Source: Peptostreptococcus sp. D1
GTDB lineage: Bacteria > Bacillota > Clostridia > Peptostreptococcales > Peptostreptococcaceae
Reading direction: 5' to 3'
Length of the DNA stretch: 64,000 nt
NCBI RefSeq assembly: GCF_900112955.1
Contig: NZ_FONP01000008.1
Span: 1 to 64,000, forward strand
Positions 49,035 to 58,364 of this stretch are shown piece after piece; the stretch's first letter is position 1, and every line of letters starts with the position of its first letter. A program made the position numbers and the translations under genes. The notes under the pieces are model-generated. The model did not search any database. It was given only the letters and a program-made list of their open reading frames with translations, and was not told where the DNA came from.

Positions 49035-49261
49035 TCCGTATCCTCCAATTTATCTGTTTATTAATTGTTTATAATATTGTTGATTTGTGTTAATAAAACT
49101 GGATTAAAAAATCCACTAATAATTATTATTTTTACTAGTGTGTAAAAAATGTTTATAAAATTATATATAATCTACCAGTAATTTAACCATAAAAAACAGC
49201 TTTTAATACCCATTATAATTGCTATAATATTAGCTTTATAGATATATTATACAACTATAAA

Positions 49262-49351
49262 AAGCTTTTTTGTCCACAAAGTTATTCACATTTTGTGGAT
49301 AACTTTGTGATATATTTTTACATTATCAACATATTGTGTTGCTGTGGATAA
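49262..49351. other. oriC: oriC part 1: DnaA-box cluster upstream of dnaA
   Basis: Within 90 nt: TTGTCCACA (49270-49278, one mismatch), TTATTCACA (49282-49290), TGTGGATAA (49294-49302) and TGTGGATAA (49343-49351). The surrounding dnaA-rpmH gap (49035-49544) is otherwise AT-rich and holds the promoters of both genes. Confidence 0.85.
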
Positions 49352-49468
49352 ATATTCCATTTTTATTTCCGTATATTGTTGATAACTAAAAAAAAATTTT
49401 TTAGTTATTTGGACTGGAGATTTTATTAAAAATATGCAGCTTTCACATAGTTTATATTCAAAAAACAA

Positions 49469-49497
49469 TTGACTTTTACTATAAAAATAATTATAAT
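49469..49497 (+). promoter_or_regulatory. rpmH promoter
   Basis: TTGACT (49469-49474), 17-nt spacer, TATAAT (49492-49497); close to the sigma-A consensus. Transcription would start about 40 nt before the rpmH ATG. Confidence 0.85.
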
Positions 49498-49544
49498 TAT
49501 ATTGTTATGTTTACAATTACGTTTATGGAAAGGAGTGTTCAAGT

Positions 49545-49679
49545 ATGAAGAGAACTTATCAGCCAAAGAAAAGACAAAGAAAAAGAGAACATGGCTTCAG
49601 AAAAAGAATGAAAACTTCTAACGGGAGAAATGTTTTAAAGAGAAGAAGAGCTAAGGGAAGAAACAGATTAACTCACTAG
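49545..49679 (+). CDS. rpmH: 50S ribosomal protein L34
   Basis: 44 aa: [20 protein letters not shown]..., ending GRNRLTH, the complete and standard L34 sequence. GGAAAGGAGTGTTCAAGT provides the ribosome site. First gene to the right of the origin, followed by a terminator and rnpA. Confidence 0.99.
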   Translation: MKRTYQPKKRQRKREHGFRKRMKTSNGRNVLKRRRAKGRNRLTH

Positions 49680-49709
49680 TCAGTTTTGTTCTAAATTAAT
49701 GATAATAAA

Positions 49710-49738
49710 ATGCCACTTTTTTTAAGTGGTTTTTTTTA
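49710..49738 (+). terminator. Terminator between rpmH and rnpA
   Basis: CCACTT (49713-49718) and AAGTGG (49724-49729) followed by TTTTTTTTT. Short stem; probably partial, letting some transcripts reach rnpA. Confidence 0.7.
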
Positions 49739-49767
49739 TAATGATCATTAAGAAATGGAGGTTATTG

Positions 49768-50151
49768 ATGAAATTTAATAACACCGATGGAATTAAAAAT
49801 GATTCCGATTTTAGAAGGATTTATCAAAAGGGTAAGTCTTTTGCGGATAGAAATTTGGTAATATATTATATGAATAACAATGTGGGAAAATCTAGAATAG
49901 GGATATCTATTTCAAAAAAAGTTGGAAAAGCTAACGTTAGAAATAGAATAAGAAGGCATATAAAAGAATCATATCGTTTGAATATAGATTCAAAAATCAA
50001 ACAAGGCTATGATATTGTTTTTATCGCCAGAGTAAATAGTTCAAATTCAGATTATAAAGCCATTGAAAGGTCGATAAAGTATATAACCAAAAAGGCGAAT
50101 GTTATAAAAAAAGATGGTGGTACAAATGAAAGTAATAAAAAAAATAAGTGA
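49768..50151 (+). CDS. rnpA: Ribonuclease P protein component
   Basis: 127 aa. RNase P protein motif [29 protein letters not shown] is complete. The start at 49768 follows AAATGGAGGTTATTG; the longer frame begins inside the terminator. The 3' end overlaps yidD by 26 nt. Confidence 0.97.
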   Translation: MKFNNTDGIKNDSDFRRIYQKGKSFADRNLVIYYMNNNVGKSRIGISISKKVGKANVRNRIRRHIKESYRLNIDSKIKQGYDIVFIARVNSSNSDYKAIERSIKYITKKANVIKKDGGTNESNKKNK

Positions 50152-50365
50152 TTTTTCTGTGAGAATTTGTATATTTCTAATAGAATATTATCAGAAATTT
50201 ATTTCTCCATTAAAAGGTCCAAGCTGCAGATTTTACCCCACTTGTTCTCAGTATTCTATCCAAGCATTCAAGAAATATGGCTTTCTAAAGGGACTGTGGT
50301 TGACTATAAAGAGAATTTCCAAGTGTCACCCTTTTCACCCAGGTGGTTACGACCCTTTGAAGTAG
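50126..50365 (+). CDS. yidD: Membrane protein insertion efficiency factor YidD
   Basis: 79 aa. [34 protein letters not shown] and [12 protein letters not shown] are the YidD family signature with its three Cys. ATG at 50126 follows GGTGG inside the end of rnpA. Assists YidC in the next gene. Confidence 0.96.
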   Translation: MKVIKKISDFSVRICIFLIEYYQKFISPLKGPSCRFYPTCSQYSIQAFKKYGFLKGLWLTIKRISKCHPFHPGGYDPLK

Positions 50366-50409
50366 AAAGTTTGTTCCAAAAGTTGGAATATGTATTTTAG
50401 GAGGTATTA

Positions 50410-51108
50410 ATGAGTTTTATTGCAGAGTTTTTTGGAATGGTTTTAAAAAATATTTACGGTCTAATAGGAAACTACGGTTTGGCTATAATTGTGTTTACTA
50501 TTATCGTAAAGGCATTGCTGACTCCTTTGACGATAAAGCAGACTAAGTCTACATTTGCAATGTCTGAAATCAATCCAAAAATTAAAGAAATTCAGGAAAA
50601 GTACAAGAATAAGCCTGAAAAACAGAATGAAGAAATTACTAAATTATATAAAGAATCAGGGTTTAACCCTTTGGCAGGGTGTCTACCGATGTTGATACAG
50701 ATGCCTATATTATTCGCTCTTTTCTATGTATTTAGAGATCCGATGAAGTATGGTGTATTTGTTGATAATACTACATTTTTATCGGCAAATGGAAGCTTCT
50801 TATGGATTAAATCACTGATAAAGCCCGACTATGTGTTGGCAGTTTTATCAGGCATAAGTGCTTATTTTATGCAGATAAGCATGACTCCAAAAGATCAAAT
50901 GCAGGGGATGATGAAGAGCTTTACATATATGATGCCGGCACTTTCACTAATTTGGGGATTCACTTTTCCAGCAGCCCTTACTCTTTATTGGACAGTGAGC
51001 AATCTGTTCGCAGTTTTACAGTATTATGTAATCACAAAGCCTTTAAAGGCGAAGCTGGAAGAAGAAAAATCCAAGTCTTCTGGAAAGTATACAAAGGTAA
51101 AAAAATAG
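50410..51108 (+). CDS. yidC: Membrane protein insertase YidC (Oxa1 family)
   Basis: 232 aa, short Gram-positive form with about five helices. Motifs: LIGNYGLAIIVFTIIVKALLTPLTIKQTKS (conserved groove Arg/Lys region), NPLAGCLPMLIQMPILFALF, and the basic C-terminal tail. No lipobox is obvious at the N-terminus (MSFIAEFFGMVLKN), unlike SpoIIIJ. Ribosome site AGGAGGTATTA. Confidence 0.96.
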   Translation: MSFIAEFFGMVLKNIYGLIGNYGLAIIVFTIIVKALLTPLTIKQTKSTFAMSEINPKIKEIQEKYKNKPEKQNEEITKLYKESGFNPLAGCLPMLIQMPILFALFYVFRDPMKYGVFVDNTTFLSANGSFLWIKSLIKPDYVLAVLSGISAYFMQISMTPKDQMQGMMKSFTYMMPALSLIWGFTFPAALTLYWTVSNLFAVLQYYVITKPLKAKLEEEKSKSSGKYTKVKK

Positions 51109-51127
51109 TAAAGTAGGAGGTTGTATA

Positions 51128-51889
51128 GTGGAATCAAAGGTTTTATATGCGAGAAGTTCAGATGAAGCTGTTGAACAACTACTTAAATCTACAAAAGCAG
51201 ATAAAGCAAGTATTCAGATAACAGTTAAGGAAAAGCCTAGCAAGGGTTTTTTGGGAATAGGTGCAAAGGACGGAGTATTTGAGCTATTTTACAATTTATT
51301 GGAAGAAGTAGATATATTCGAATGTATTGAAGATAGTGTAAAAGAAGATAAAATTGAAAATAATGAAGAAATAAATGATAAAAAAATAGAAATATCTGAT
51401 GAAGTTTCTACAGAGAGCAAGGTAAGCATAACAGTAGAAGATGAAATAGAAACAGCTAGAAGCTTCATAGAGGAATTGTTAAAAAATGCCGATGTAAATG
51501 CTGATGTAAATGTCGGTGTTGAGAAAGATCTTTTAAAAGTCAAGATAACTGGTGATGAAGCTAGCTGTCTTATTGGTAGAAGAGGAGATACACTAGATGC
51601 AATTCAGTTTTTAATAGGTCTTGCTTTGAGTAAGGTAAATAAAAATTCTCATACTAGAGTTTTTGTCGATATTGAAAACTATAGAAGCAAAAGAGAAGAA
51701 TCATTAAAGAGATATTGTTATAAAGCAGCTAGAGAAGTTGCTAGAACAAAGAGAACAAAGAAGCTTGATTATATGAATCCTTACGAAAGAAGAATTGTTC
51801 ATTCTGCTCTACAGAATGATAGATTTGTAATAACTTATAGTGAGGGCACAGATCCTTATAGAAGAGTTGTAATAGAATATAAGAGATAA
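51128..51889 (+). CDS. jag: Jag/KhpB RNA-binding protein
   Basis: 253 aa. N-terminal Jag domain (VLYARSSDEAVEQLLKSTKA, KPSKGFLGIGAKDGVFE), acidic linker, KH domain (LIGRRGDTLDAIQFLIGLAL) and R3H domain (MNPYERRIVHSALQND...YRRVVIEYK). Binds RNA and influences cell-wall growth in related bacteria. GTG start after AGGAGG. Ends the rpmH-rnpA-yidD-yidC-jag group with a terminator. Confidence 0.96.
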   Translation: MESKVLYARSSDEAVEQLLKSTKADKASIQITVKEKPSKGFLGIGAKDGVFELFYNLLEEVDIFECIEDSVKEDKIENNEEINDKKIEISDEVSTESKVSITVEDEIETARSFIEELLKNADVNADVNVGVEKDLLKVKITGDEASCLIGRRGDTLDAIQFLIGLALSKVNKNSHTRVFVDIENYRSKREESLKRYCYKAAREVARTKRTKKLDYMNPYERRIVHSALQNDRFVITYSEGTDPYRRVVIEYKR

Positions 51890-51904
51890 AAAAATATTAA
51901 TTCA

Positions 51905-51949
51905 TAAAAAATCCTAAGCATTACTATTGAAATGTTAGGATTTTTTTTA
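51905..51949 (+). terminator. Terminator after jag
   Basis: AAAATCCTAAGCATT and AATGTTAGGATTTT form a stem (one wobble), followed by TTTTT. Confidence 0.88.
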
Positions 51950-52067
51950 TATTATATATATTAACTTAAAAAAAATAGTTAAGAGTAAGAAAGTACAAAT
52001 AATTATTAATTATTAAAGCTATAAAAGAGATGATTGATTTTATTTTAAATTAGGGAGATTGATTATT

Positions 52068-52748
52068 ATGAATGCAGGAAGTATTAAGGAAGTTAGAGAA
52101 ATAAATGGTAAACTGAGATATAACATTTTAAGAGTACCAAAGGAAGTTCAGATGGCTAGTGGGATAGTTGTGCATGGCAAAAGGATAAAAAGCTTGGTTT
52201 TTACAACTGATTTGGCAATTATCAAAAATTGTGATGCTGATGCTGTTTTTGCAGTTTATCCATTTACTCCACAGCAATCTATTAGTGATGCTATAATAAA
52301 GCACTCATCAATGCCGGTATTTTGTGGAGTTGGTGGAGGTACGACAAAGGGATTAAGAACCATTTCTTTGGCAAAAGACGTAGAATGTCAAGGTGCATGG
52401 GGAGTCGTTTTAAATGCTCCTATATCGAATCTGAATTTAAAGGTTGTTTCTGAGGCAATCGATATTCCAACTATCGTTACGGTCATCAGTGAAGATACAG
52501 ACATAAACGCAAGGATTAATGCTGGTGCAGCCATTTTAAATGTTGCTGGTGGAAAGGATACACCGGCTATAATTAGAAAAATTAGAGAACTTGACGATGA
52601 AATACCTATTATCGCTACTGGCGGTGGAGACCCAGAGACAATAGTTGAAACGATTAAGGCAGGTGCGAATGCTATAACCTATACTCCACCTAGTATACAG
52701 GATCTTTTCAGAACTGTAATGATTGGATATAGAGAGAGCTTAAAGTAG
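52068..52748 (+). CDS. TIM-barrel protein, ribulose-phosphate-binding-like (unknown substrate)
   Basis: 226 aa. Repeating beta-alpha pattern with phosphate-binding glycines: VFCGVGGGTTKG, ILNVAGGKDTP, IIATGGGDPETIVETIKAGANAITYTPPS. The last two resemble the phosphate grip of HisF/TrpC/NanE-like barrels. I recall close relatives in Clostridia annotated only as hydrolase. The ATG at 52068 follows GGGAGATTGATTATT. Monocistronic with a terminator at 52.8 kb. Function not assigned. Confidence 0.7.
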   Translation: MNAGSIKEVREINGKLRYNILRVPKEVQMASGIVVHGKRIKSLVFTTDLAIIKNCDADAVFAVYPFTPQQSISDAIIKHSSMPVFCGVGGGTTKGLRTISLAKDVECQGAWGVVLNAPISNLNLKVVSEAIDIPTIVTVISEDTDINARINAGAAILNVAGGKDTPAIIRKIRELDDEIPIIATGGGDPETIVETIKAGANAITYTPPSIQDLFRTVMIGYRESLK

Positions 52749-52803
52749 CAATAATAAGCTTAAGCTGTTAAAAAATGAAGAAGTGTAGAAATATTAAATG
52801 CAG

Positions 52804-52829
52804 AAAGAGCTTGGACAGGCTCTTTTTTG
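52804..52829 (+). terminator. Terminator after the TIM-barrel gene
   Basis: AAAGAGC...GCTCTTT stem with a 7-8 nt loop followed by TTTTTG. Confidence 0.75.
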
Positions 52830-52965
52830 TGTTAATTTATTATTGAAAATTATACAGAATTATGTTAAATTGAAATTATGGTGGTATTCGAGATTAAGAA
52901 ACTACACATTTGTTTTATTTTGTTTTTGTGATAATAGTATTACACTCAATTAGGAGGTGATAACT

Positions 52966-53838
52966 ATGTTAAAAATAGGTATAATTGGAGCTGGAAAGGT
53001 CGGTGTTTCTCTTGGGAAATACCTATTTGATAATTCTTTGGTCGGTTTTAGCTTAAATGGATATTACAGCAAAACCATAGAGAGTGCTAATTTTGCTTCG
53101 AGATTTACCAAATCAATGAGCTATAATAATTTAGAATCTATTGTAAGAGATAGTAATTGTTTAATAATTGCTACGCCAGATGGAGAGATTAAAAATATTT
53201 GGCAACAGCTAAAATGCTATAATCTTGAAAACAAAGTAATATGTCATTGTAGTGGTTCACTATCATCTAAAATATTTACCGATGCACCATCAAAAAAAAT
53301 ATATAAGGGCTCTATTCATCCAGCATTGGCTATTAATGACATTAGTAGCTCATACAGGGATTTGGAAAAAGCTTTTTTCTCACTAGAGGGAGATCAAGAA
53401 TTTATCGATATATTTAAAAATATACTAGTAGAAAAAGGCAACAGATATAAAATTATTCGATCAGATGATAAGATAAAATATCATTTGTCATCTGTTTTTG
53501 TAAGTAATTTATTTTTGGCTTTGGGTAATATTTCATTGGAATTGCTTAGTGAATGTGGATTTGATGAAAACGAATCCTTTGATGTATTATCTAATCTGGC
53601 AAGGTTAAATGTCGAAAATTTTGTGAAAAATGGGCCGATAAAAGCATTGACAGGACCAGTAGAAAGAAATGATTTTACCACAGTTAAAAATCACCTAATG
53701 TCTATAGATGATTGTGATATCAAGCATAAAAGAATAACTGATATCTATAGACTATTAAGTCTGGAATTAGTAGAAATTGCAAAAAACAAGCACGAAGATA
53801 GAGATTATACAAATATTATTAAATTATTAATGAAATGA
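52966..53838 (+). CDS. Rossmann/DUF2520 protein, probable PanG-type ketopantoate reductase
   Basis: 290 aa. N-terminal dinucleotide fold LKIGIIGAGKVGVSLGKYL, then LIIATPDGEI, CHCSGSLSS, KGSIHPALAIN, and a helical C-terminal domain (HLSSVFVSNLFLALGNISLELL, NGPIKALTGPVERNDFTTV) characteristic of DUF2520. It lies 31 nt before panB-panC and no classical panE is present. PanG proteins with this architecture reduce ketopantoate in Francisella, so that role is likely here. The start at 52966 follows TAGGAGGTGATAACT. Confidence 0.75.
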   Translation: MLKIGIIGAGKVGVSLGKYLFDNSLVGFSLNGYYSKTIESANFASRFTKSMSYNNLESIVRDSNCLIIATPDGEIKNIWQQLKCYNLENKVICHCSGSLSSKIFTDAPSKKIYKGSIHPALAINDISSSYRDLEKAFFSLEGDQEFIDIFKNILVEKGNRYKIIRSDDKIKYHLSSVFVSNLFLALGNISLELLSECGFDENESFDVLSNLARLNVENFVKNGPIKALTGPVERNDFTTVKNHLMSIDDCDIKHKRITDIYRLLSLELVEIAKNKHEDRDYTNIIKLLMK

Positions 53839-53869
53839 AAGGAAAATCTGATTTATTAATTAGAAAAGA

Positions 53870-54703
53870 ATGGATATGAAAAATACAGTACTAACTTTTA
53901 AGGACGCAAAAAAAAATGGAGAAAAGCTTACTATGCTGACTGCATATGATTATACTACAGCCAAGATTGTAGATGAATGTGGGATAAATTCAATACTTGT
54001 TGGAGATTCATTAGGAATGGTTATGTTGGGATATGAGGATACCTTAAGTGTAACTATGGATGATATGATTCACCATACAAAAGCAGTTGCAAGAGGTGCA
54101 AAAAATGCATTGGTTATTGGCGATATGCCGTTTATGTCATACAATACTGGAGTAAGAGATGCCGTTATTAATGCTGGTAGATTTATGAGTGAGGGAAGAG
54201 CAAATTGTGTAAAGCTAGAAGGTGGTAGAGAAGTTTGTGATGTGATAAAAGCAATTGTCGCTGCAAAAATACCAGTCTGTGGTCATTTGGGCTTAACTCC
54301 ACAGTCCTTAAACGCATTAGGTGGATTTAAGGTTCAAGGAAAGGATGAAGAGTCAGCCAAGAAAATTATAGAGGATGCTTTGGCAATACAAGAGGCAGGT
54401 GCTTTTGCAATTGTGCTAGAATGTGTTCCCGACAAATTGGCAAAGAGGATTACTGAGTTGTTAGACATTCCGACAATAGGTATAGGAGCTGGTCTGGATT
54501 GTGATGGTCAGGTTTTGGTTTATCAAGATATGTTAGGTCTATATAGCGATTTTACACCTAAATTTGTAAAGAGGTTTGCAAATGCTGGAGATGAAATGAG
54601 AAAAGGAATAAAATTATATATTGATGCTGTGAAGGATTGTAGCTTTCCTGAGGAGCAACATTCTTTCAAAATAGATGACGAAATAATAAAAAAACTGTAT
54701 TAG
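53870..54703 (+). CDS. panB: 3-methyl-2-oxobutanoate hydroxymethyltransferase
   Basis: 277 aa TIM-barrel enzyme making ketopantoate. [51 protein letters not shown] holds the Mg-binding Asp residues, [21 protein letters not shown] is the family signature, ALVIGDMPF is kept. Second gene of the pantothenate operon. Weak ribosome site; the ATG at 53876 is an alternative. Confidence 0.97.
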   Translation: MDMKNTVLTFKDAKKNGEKLTMLTAYDYTTAKIVDECGINSILVGDSLGMVMLGYEDTLSVTMDDMIHHTKAVARGAKNALVIGDMPFMSYNTGVRDAVINAGRFMSEGRANCVKLEGGREVCDVIKAIVAAKIPVCGHLGLTPQSLNALGGFKVQGKDEESAKKIIEDALAIQEAGAFAIVLECVPDKLAKRITELLDIPTIGIGAGLDCDGQVLVYQDMLGLYSDFTPKFVKRFANAGDEMRKGIKLYIDAVKDCSFPEEQHSFKIDDEIIKKLY

Positions 54704-54724
54704 TCGAAACGGAGAAAAAATAAA

Positions 54725-55573
54725 ATGAAGATTATCAGAACTATAGATGAAATGAAAAGTATTTGTTTTTCTCATAAAAGTCAAAATAAAAAAATAGGAA
54801 TGGTTCCAACGATGGGGTTTTTGCATGAGGGGCATGAAAGCCTGATAAAAAATGCAAGAGATAACAATGATATAGTAGTAGTGAGTGTCTTTGTTAATCC
54901 AACTCAATTTGGTCCAGATGAAGACTATGATAATTATCCACGAGATTTGCAGAGAGATTCAGAGATTTGTCGCAAGCTAGGAGTGGATTATGTTTTTCAC
55001 CCAGATGCAAAAGAAATGTATCCAGAAGGATATTCAACATTTGTCGTACCAAGTGAAAGAATGACAAATATTCTCTGTGGTGTGACTAGACCAGGACACT
55101 TTAGAGGTGTATGTACAATATTGACAAAATTATTCAATATTGTAGCTCCAGATAATGCATATTTTGGTAAAAAAGATATACAGCAATTGGCAATAGTAAA
55201 GAGAATGGTAAAGGATTTTAATTTTGGTATTAATATAATTGGATGCCCTATAATTAGAGAAGAAGACGGACTTGCAAAAAGCTCAAGGAATTCATATCTT
55301 AGTGAAAAGGAAAGAAAATCAGCTACAGTGTTGAGAAAAAGTATATTGAAGGGCATAGATATAGTAAAAGAGGGAGAAAGGAAAAGTAAAGCCATTAGAG
55401 ATATAATTTGTGAAACAATTGAAGCTGAGGAAACAGCGAGGATAGACTACGTTGAGATATTGGATTTTGATACTTTTGATAGAGTTGAAGAAGTAAGTAA
55501 AAATACTCTAATAGCTATTGCTGTGTATATTGGAAATACAAGATTAATAGATAATGAAATAGTGAGCATTTAA
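54725..55573 (+). CDS. panC: Pantothenate synthetase
   Basis: 282 aa, joins pantoate and beta-alanine with ATP. VPTMGFLHEGHESLIKNAR (HxGH), VSVFVNPTQFGPDEDYDNYPRD, YFGKKDIQQLAIV and the KMSKS-like GLAKSSRNSYLS are visible. 21 nt after panB. No panD (aspartate decarboxylase) in the window, so beta-alanine has another source or panD is elsewhere. Confidence 0.97.
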   Translation: MKIIRTIDEMKSICFSHKSQNKKIGMVPTMGFLHEGHESLIKNARDNNDIVVVSVFVNPTQFGPDEDYDNYPRDLQRDSEICRKLGVDYVFHPDAKEMYPEGYSTFVVPSERMTNILCGVTRPGHFRGVCTILTKLFNIVAPDNAYFGKKDIQQLAIVKRMVKDFNFGINIIGCPIIREEDGLAKSSRNSYLSEKERKSATVLRKSILKGIDIVKEGERKSKAIRDIICETIEAEETARIDYVEILDFDTFDRVEEVSKNTLIAIAVYIGNTRLIDNEIVSI

Positions 55574-55624
55574 TCGAGTCGTAACGCATAAATTGATGAA
55601 ACATGTTCAGTAAATAGGAATGTA

Positions 55625-55673
55625 ATAAAGGTCATTCGATGATAATTTAGTTTTTCATTGAATGACCTTTTAA
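55625..55673. terminator. Bidirectional terminator between panC and the CWB2 gene
   Basis: AAAGGTCATTCGATGA and TCATTGAATGACCTTTT pair over about 15 bp with one G-T, with A/T-runs on both sides; lies between convergent genes. Confidence 0.8.
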
Positions 55674-55698
55674 ATACGTTATTTATAATTATTATATG

Positions 55699-56787
55699 CT
55701 ATAGTGAGTATTCACTATAAATAGAGTGATTTATAGAATCAACCAGTTGTTTAATTAAATTATTGTCTTTGACAATATATTCTTTTAAGTGTGACGAGTT
55801 TTTAGAAATTGCAATATGCATAGATTCATGATTGTCATTTAAATTTTTATCTGTTATATACAGGATATCTTTATTGTATATAATTTTTATCGCATATGCC
55901 GTATTAGTTGGGCTAGTTGTGATAAGTTTACTCTTATTATTTTCTGCTATACCCTTGTTAATATCATTGTATAGTTTCAATAGCTTTTTGTCATTTTCTA
56001 TTAAAAACTCGCTTAATTCTTGCCTTGAATTTACTTGAGATAGGGTAAAAATAATCTTGGTTTTTGTTGAATTTTTCAAAATAAACCCTTTGCTTTCTAT
56101 TAGAGATTGTCTGGCATCCATTATATTATTAAAGTATGAACCAGATTCAGAATAAATATATCCGTTATTATTAATTCCTGAAAAAACTCTTGATGTATCA
56201 TATCTGTCTTTTCTGGATATACGTTTTGAATTAAAAAAACTAACTATATCGTCACTGATTTTTAAATTACCACCAACCACAACTCTGTCTAAAATTCCCA
56301 TTGAATCCAAAATATTTTTTATTCTAGTGTTTGTTTCAGTATTATCTGAAACAAAAATAGATATATTTTTTGAAGAAGCTACAATTGAACTATCAGCATA
56401 AGAATTGCCAGAAACTAAGTTAACCTTATCAACTTTTTTATATTTGTTGGCATATTCCAATACAGAAATTGATGTTTCATATCGGTTTTCTCCACTAATT
56501 CTAATATAATTTAAATCCTTGAATAAATTATCGTTGAGCGAACGTTTTCCACCGACAAGAATATAGTTTTTATTCTTATCAAACTTTATATTAGAAATTT
56601 GCTCTTTATCTAAAAGCATAAAATCTGTACCAATGTAGTTAGACAAAGTAACTGCTGGTAAAATATCTGATGGACTTTGTTTTGATACTACAATGACATT
56701 TTCCATATCAATATCTCTTGCTTGAGATGTGGTTGTAAGGAAAATAATAGATAAAATAAATATTAATGAAAAACATATTTTTCTCAT
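55699..56787 (-). CDS. Secreted cell-wall-binding repeat 2 (CWB2) protein
   Basis: 362 aa. Signal peptide MRKICFSLIFILSIIFLTTTSQA. Two to three CWB2 units follow, marked by ILVGGKRSLNDNLFKDL, IRISGENRYETSISVLEYA, LVSGNSYADSSIVA, VVVGGNLKISDDIV and KRISRKDRYDTSRVF. CWB2 domains bind anionic wall polymers in C. difficile Cwp proteins. No catalytic domain is evident in the C-terminal third. Good ribosome site TAGGAGGTAGTT. Confidence 0.88.
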   Translation of the reverse strand: MRKICFSLIFILSIIFLTTTSQARDIDMENVIVVSKQSPSDILPAVTLSNYIGTDFMLLDKEQISNIKFDKNKNYILVGGKRSLNDNLFKDLNYIRISGENRYETSISVLEYANKYKKVDKVNLVSGNSYADSSIVASSKNISIFVSDNTETNTRIKNILDSMGILDRVVVGGNLKISDDIVSFFNSKRISRKDRYDTSRVFSGINNNGYIYSESGSYFNNIMDARQSLIESKGFILKNSTKTKIIFTLSQVNSRQELSEFLIENDKKLLKLYNDINKGIAENNKSKLITTSPTNTAYAIKIIYNKDILYITDKNLNDNHESMHIAISKNSSHLKEYIVKDNNLIKQLVDSINHSIYSEYSL

Positions 56788-57117
56788 AACTACCTCCTAT
56801 TTTTTATTATATTAAATATATATGGAACTATTTTACATGGATATTATCACAAATAATTTTAAGTGTCAACCAATTATTGCAAAATATTCCCACTATGAAG
56901 TTATGTAACCTTGTGATTGCATATAGTTATATAAAAAAAACAACAGAAAAACAATAAAAAATCTAAAAGAATATTAAAAAAATGCTTTTTATATTTACTT
57001 TGGTTAAATTTTATGTTAAAATGATGTTAAATCGACAATTTAATAATTGTTTTATATTTTTATACGTATCTTTCAGATTATTCCAAAAAATAATTTTAAC
57101 AATATAGATAGTTTTTC

Positions 57118-57131
57118 GTGATATATATCAC
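57118..57131 (+). promoter_or_regulatory. CRP/FNR-like palindrome
   Basis: GTGATATATATCAC is a perfect 14-nt palindrome of the form GTGA-N6-TCAC, matching the general CRP/FNR-family site. It lies 70 nt before the ATG of the small membrane protein. The rest of the 410-nt gap (56788-57201) is AT-rich with no other recognised element. Confidence 0.4.
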
Positions 57132-57201
57132 AAATATTGTTTTAATTACGAATGGATTATTGATAGGATTTATTATATTTTAGGAACATGGAGGTATGAG
57201 G

Positions 57202-57447
57202 ATGAATAATCTAAAAACAAGATATAATAAGGTTCAAGTTAGTAGAATAGGTGTATATTTATTATCAGTTTTGATGCTGATACTTATGTATGCATTTAAA
57301 AGTAATGAAATATTAAGAGTACTATGTGCTAATGTTATTGTAATTTCGTTATTAGTTCATGACTACAAAAATGAAAATGTATCTTTGTTTGGGCTGTTAT
57401 CCTATATTGTATTAATACAGCTTTTCATTATCTCTATAATAAAATAA
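57202..57447 (+). CDS. Small membrane protein of unknown function
   Basis: 81 aa. Basic N-terminus MNNLKTRYNKVQVSRIG, then three hydrophobic segments (VYLLSVLMLILMYAF, VLCANVIVISLLV, LFGLLSYIVLIQLFIISII) joined by short loops. ATG at 57202 follows GGAGGTATGAGG. Monocistronic, ends at a terminator at 57.5 kb. Family not recognised. Confidence 0.65.
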   Translation: MNNLKTRYNKVQVSRIGVYLLSVLMLILMYAFKSNEILRVLCANVIVISLLVHDYKNENVSLFGLLSYIVLIQLFIISIIK

Positions 57448-57498
57448 AAAACATAATAAAGATATACTTAAATAACAAATAGATAATAAAGGGGGAAA

Positions 57499-57528
57499 AT
57501 GGAGAAATTCCATATTCTCCTTTTTTAT
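57499..57528 (+). terminator. Terminator after small membrane protein
   Basis: GGAGAA (57501-57506) and TTCTCC (57515-57520) with an 8-nt loop, followed by TTTTTT. Confidence 0.75.
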
Positions 57529-57546
57529 ATATAATGTGAATTAATA

Positions 57547-58290
57547 CTAAATAATGCTTTTAATAAGTAAATAAAACTCTTCAAAGGTATTTACCTCAAA
57601 GTCTGCTTTGTATTTTTCACAATTTATATCATATCCCCTATGATTTATCCATATAGAGCCAAAGTTTGAAATTTTTGCACCAATCACATCATTTTCAAAT
57701 GAATCACCAATATAGTAATATTTCAAATTAGGTATGTCATCTGATTGAAGCCTGTTATTTGAAATCAGGTTATCTTCAATATGTTTTTTTGCATAGCAAA
57801 ATATTCTGGAATCTGGTTTATGAAAACCAACATCCTCAGAAACAAAAATATTATTTTTATCTACATATTTGTACATATCTAAATATTTTATCTTATTATA
57901 CTGTTCTTTGTGAGGTCCATTTGATATAATTCCAATTTCTGAGCCTTTTGAAATGATATAATCAAGTGACATTTGTACGTGATCCTCAAACTTGATATGT
58001 TTTTTTTGATCCAAATAAACCAGATGGAATTGCATTGCCTCTTTGTCGTCTATAGATATTCCATTATCAATAAATGAATTTTTTGTTCTATAAATACATA
58101 GATACTCCATAGAAATTTCGCCCTTTAATGCTTTATCATAAATTTCGTTGTTGTATTTTCTAAAATCCAAAAATATTTGGTGAATATTTTTAGGAAGGTA
58201 ATAATACATTTTTTTAAATGCAAGTCTAAATGGATATTCCAAATCATACAGAGTATCGTCAATATCAAAAAAGAAAACATTTCTATTCAT
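57547..58290 (-). CDS. HAD-family hydrolase (YjjG-like)
   Basis: 247 aa. HAD motif I FFFDIDDTLYD (catalytic Asp pair), motif II GIISNGPH, motif III Lys in DVGFHKPDSRIF, motif IV YYIGDSFENDVIGAK. Helical cap between I and II. Resembles YjjG/YfnB nucleotidases that act on pyrimidine monophosphates; substrate not certain. The ATG at 58290 follows GGAGGTAATGTAT. Confidence 0.85.
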   Translation of the reverse strand: MNRNVFFFDIDDTLYDLEYPFRLAFKKMYYYLPKNIHQIFLDFRKYNNEIYDKALKGEISMEYLCIYRTKNSFIDNGISIDDKEAMQFHLVYLDQKKHIKFEDHVQMSLDYIISKGSEIGIISNGPHKEQYNKIKYLDMYKYVDKNNIFVSEDVGFHKPDSRIFCYAKKHIEDNLISNNRLQSDDIPNLKYYYIGDSFENDVIGAKISNFGSIWINHRGYDINCEKYKADFEVNTFEEFYLLIKSII

Positions 58291-58364
58291 ATACATTACC
58301 TCCCATAAATAATTTCTGATTATTGTGATTTATTAAGCTTCATACTAAGATAATACAATGAGTA

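Noticed and set aside
49286-49468. 60-codon minus-strand open frame in the dnaA-rpmH gap
   Set aside because: Covers the DnaA-box cluster; no ribosome site and no protein-like composition.
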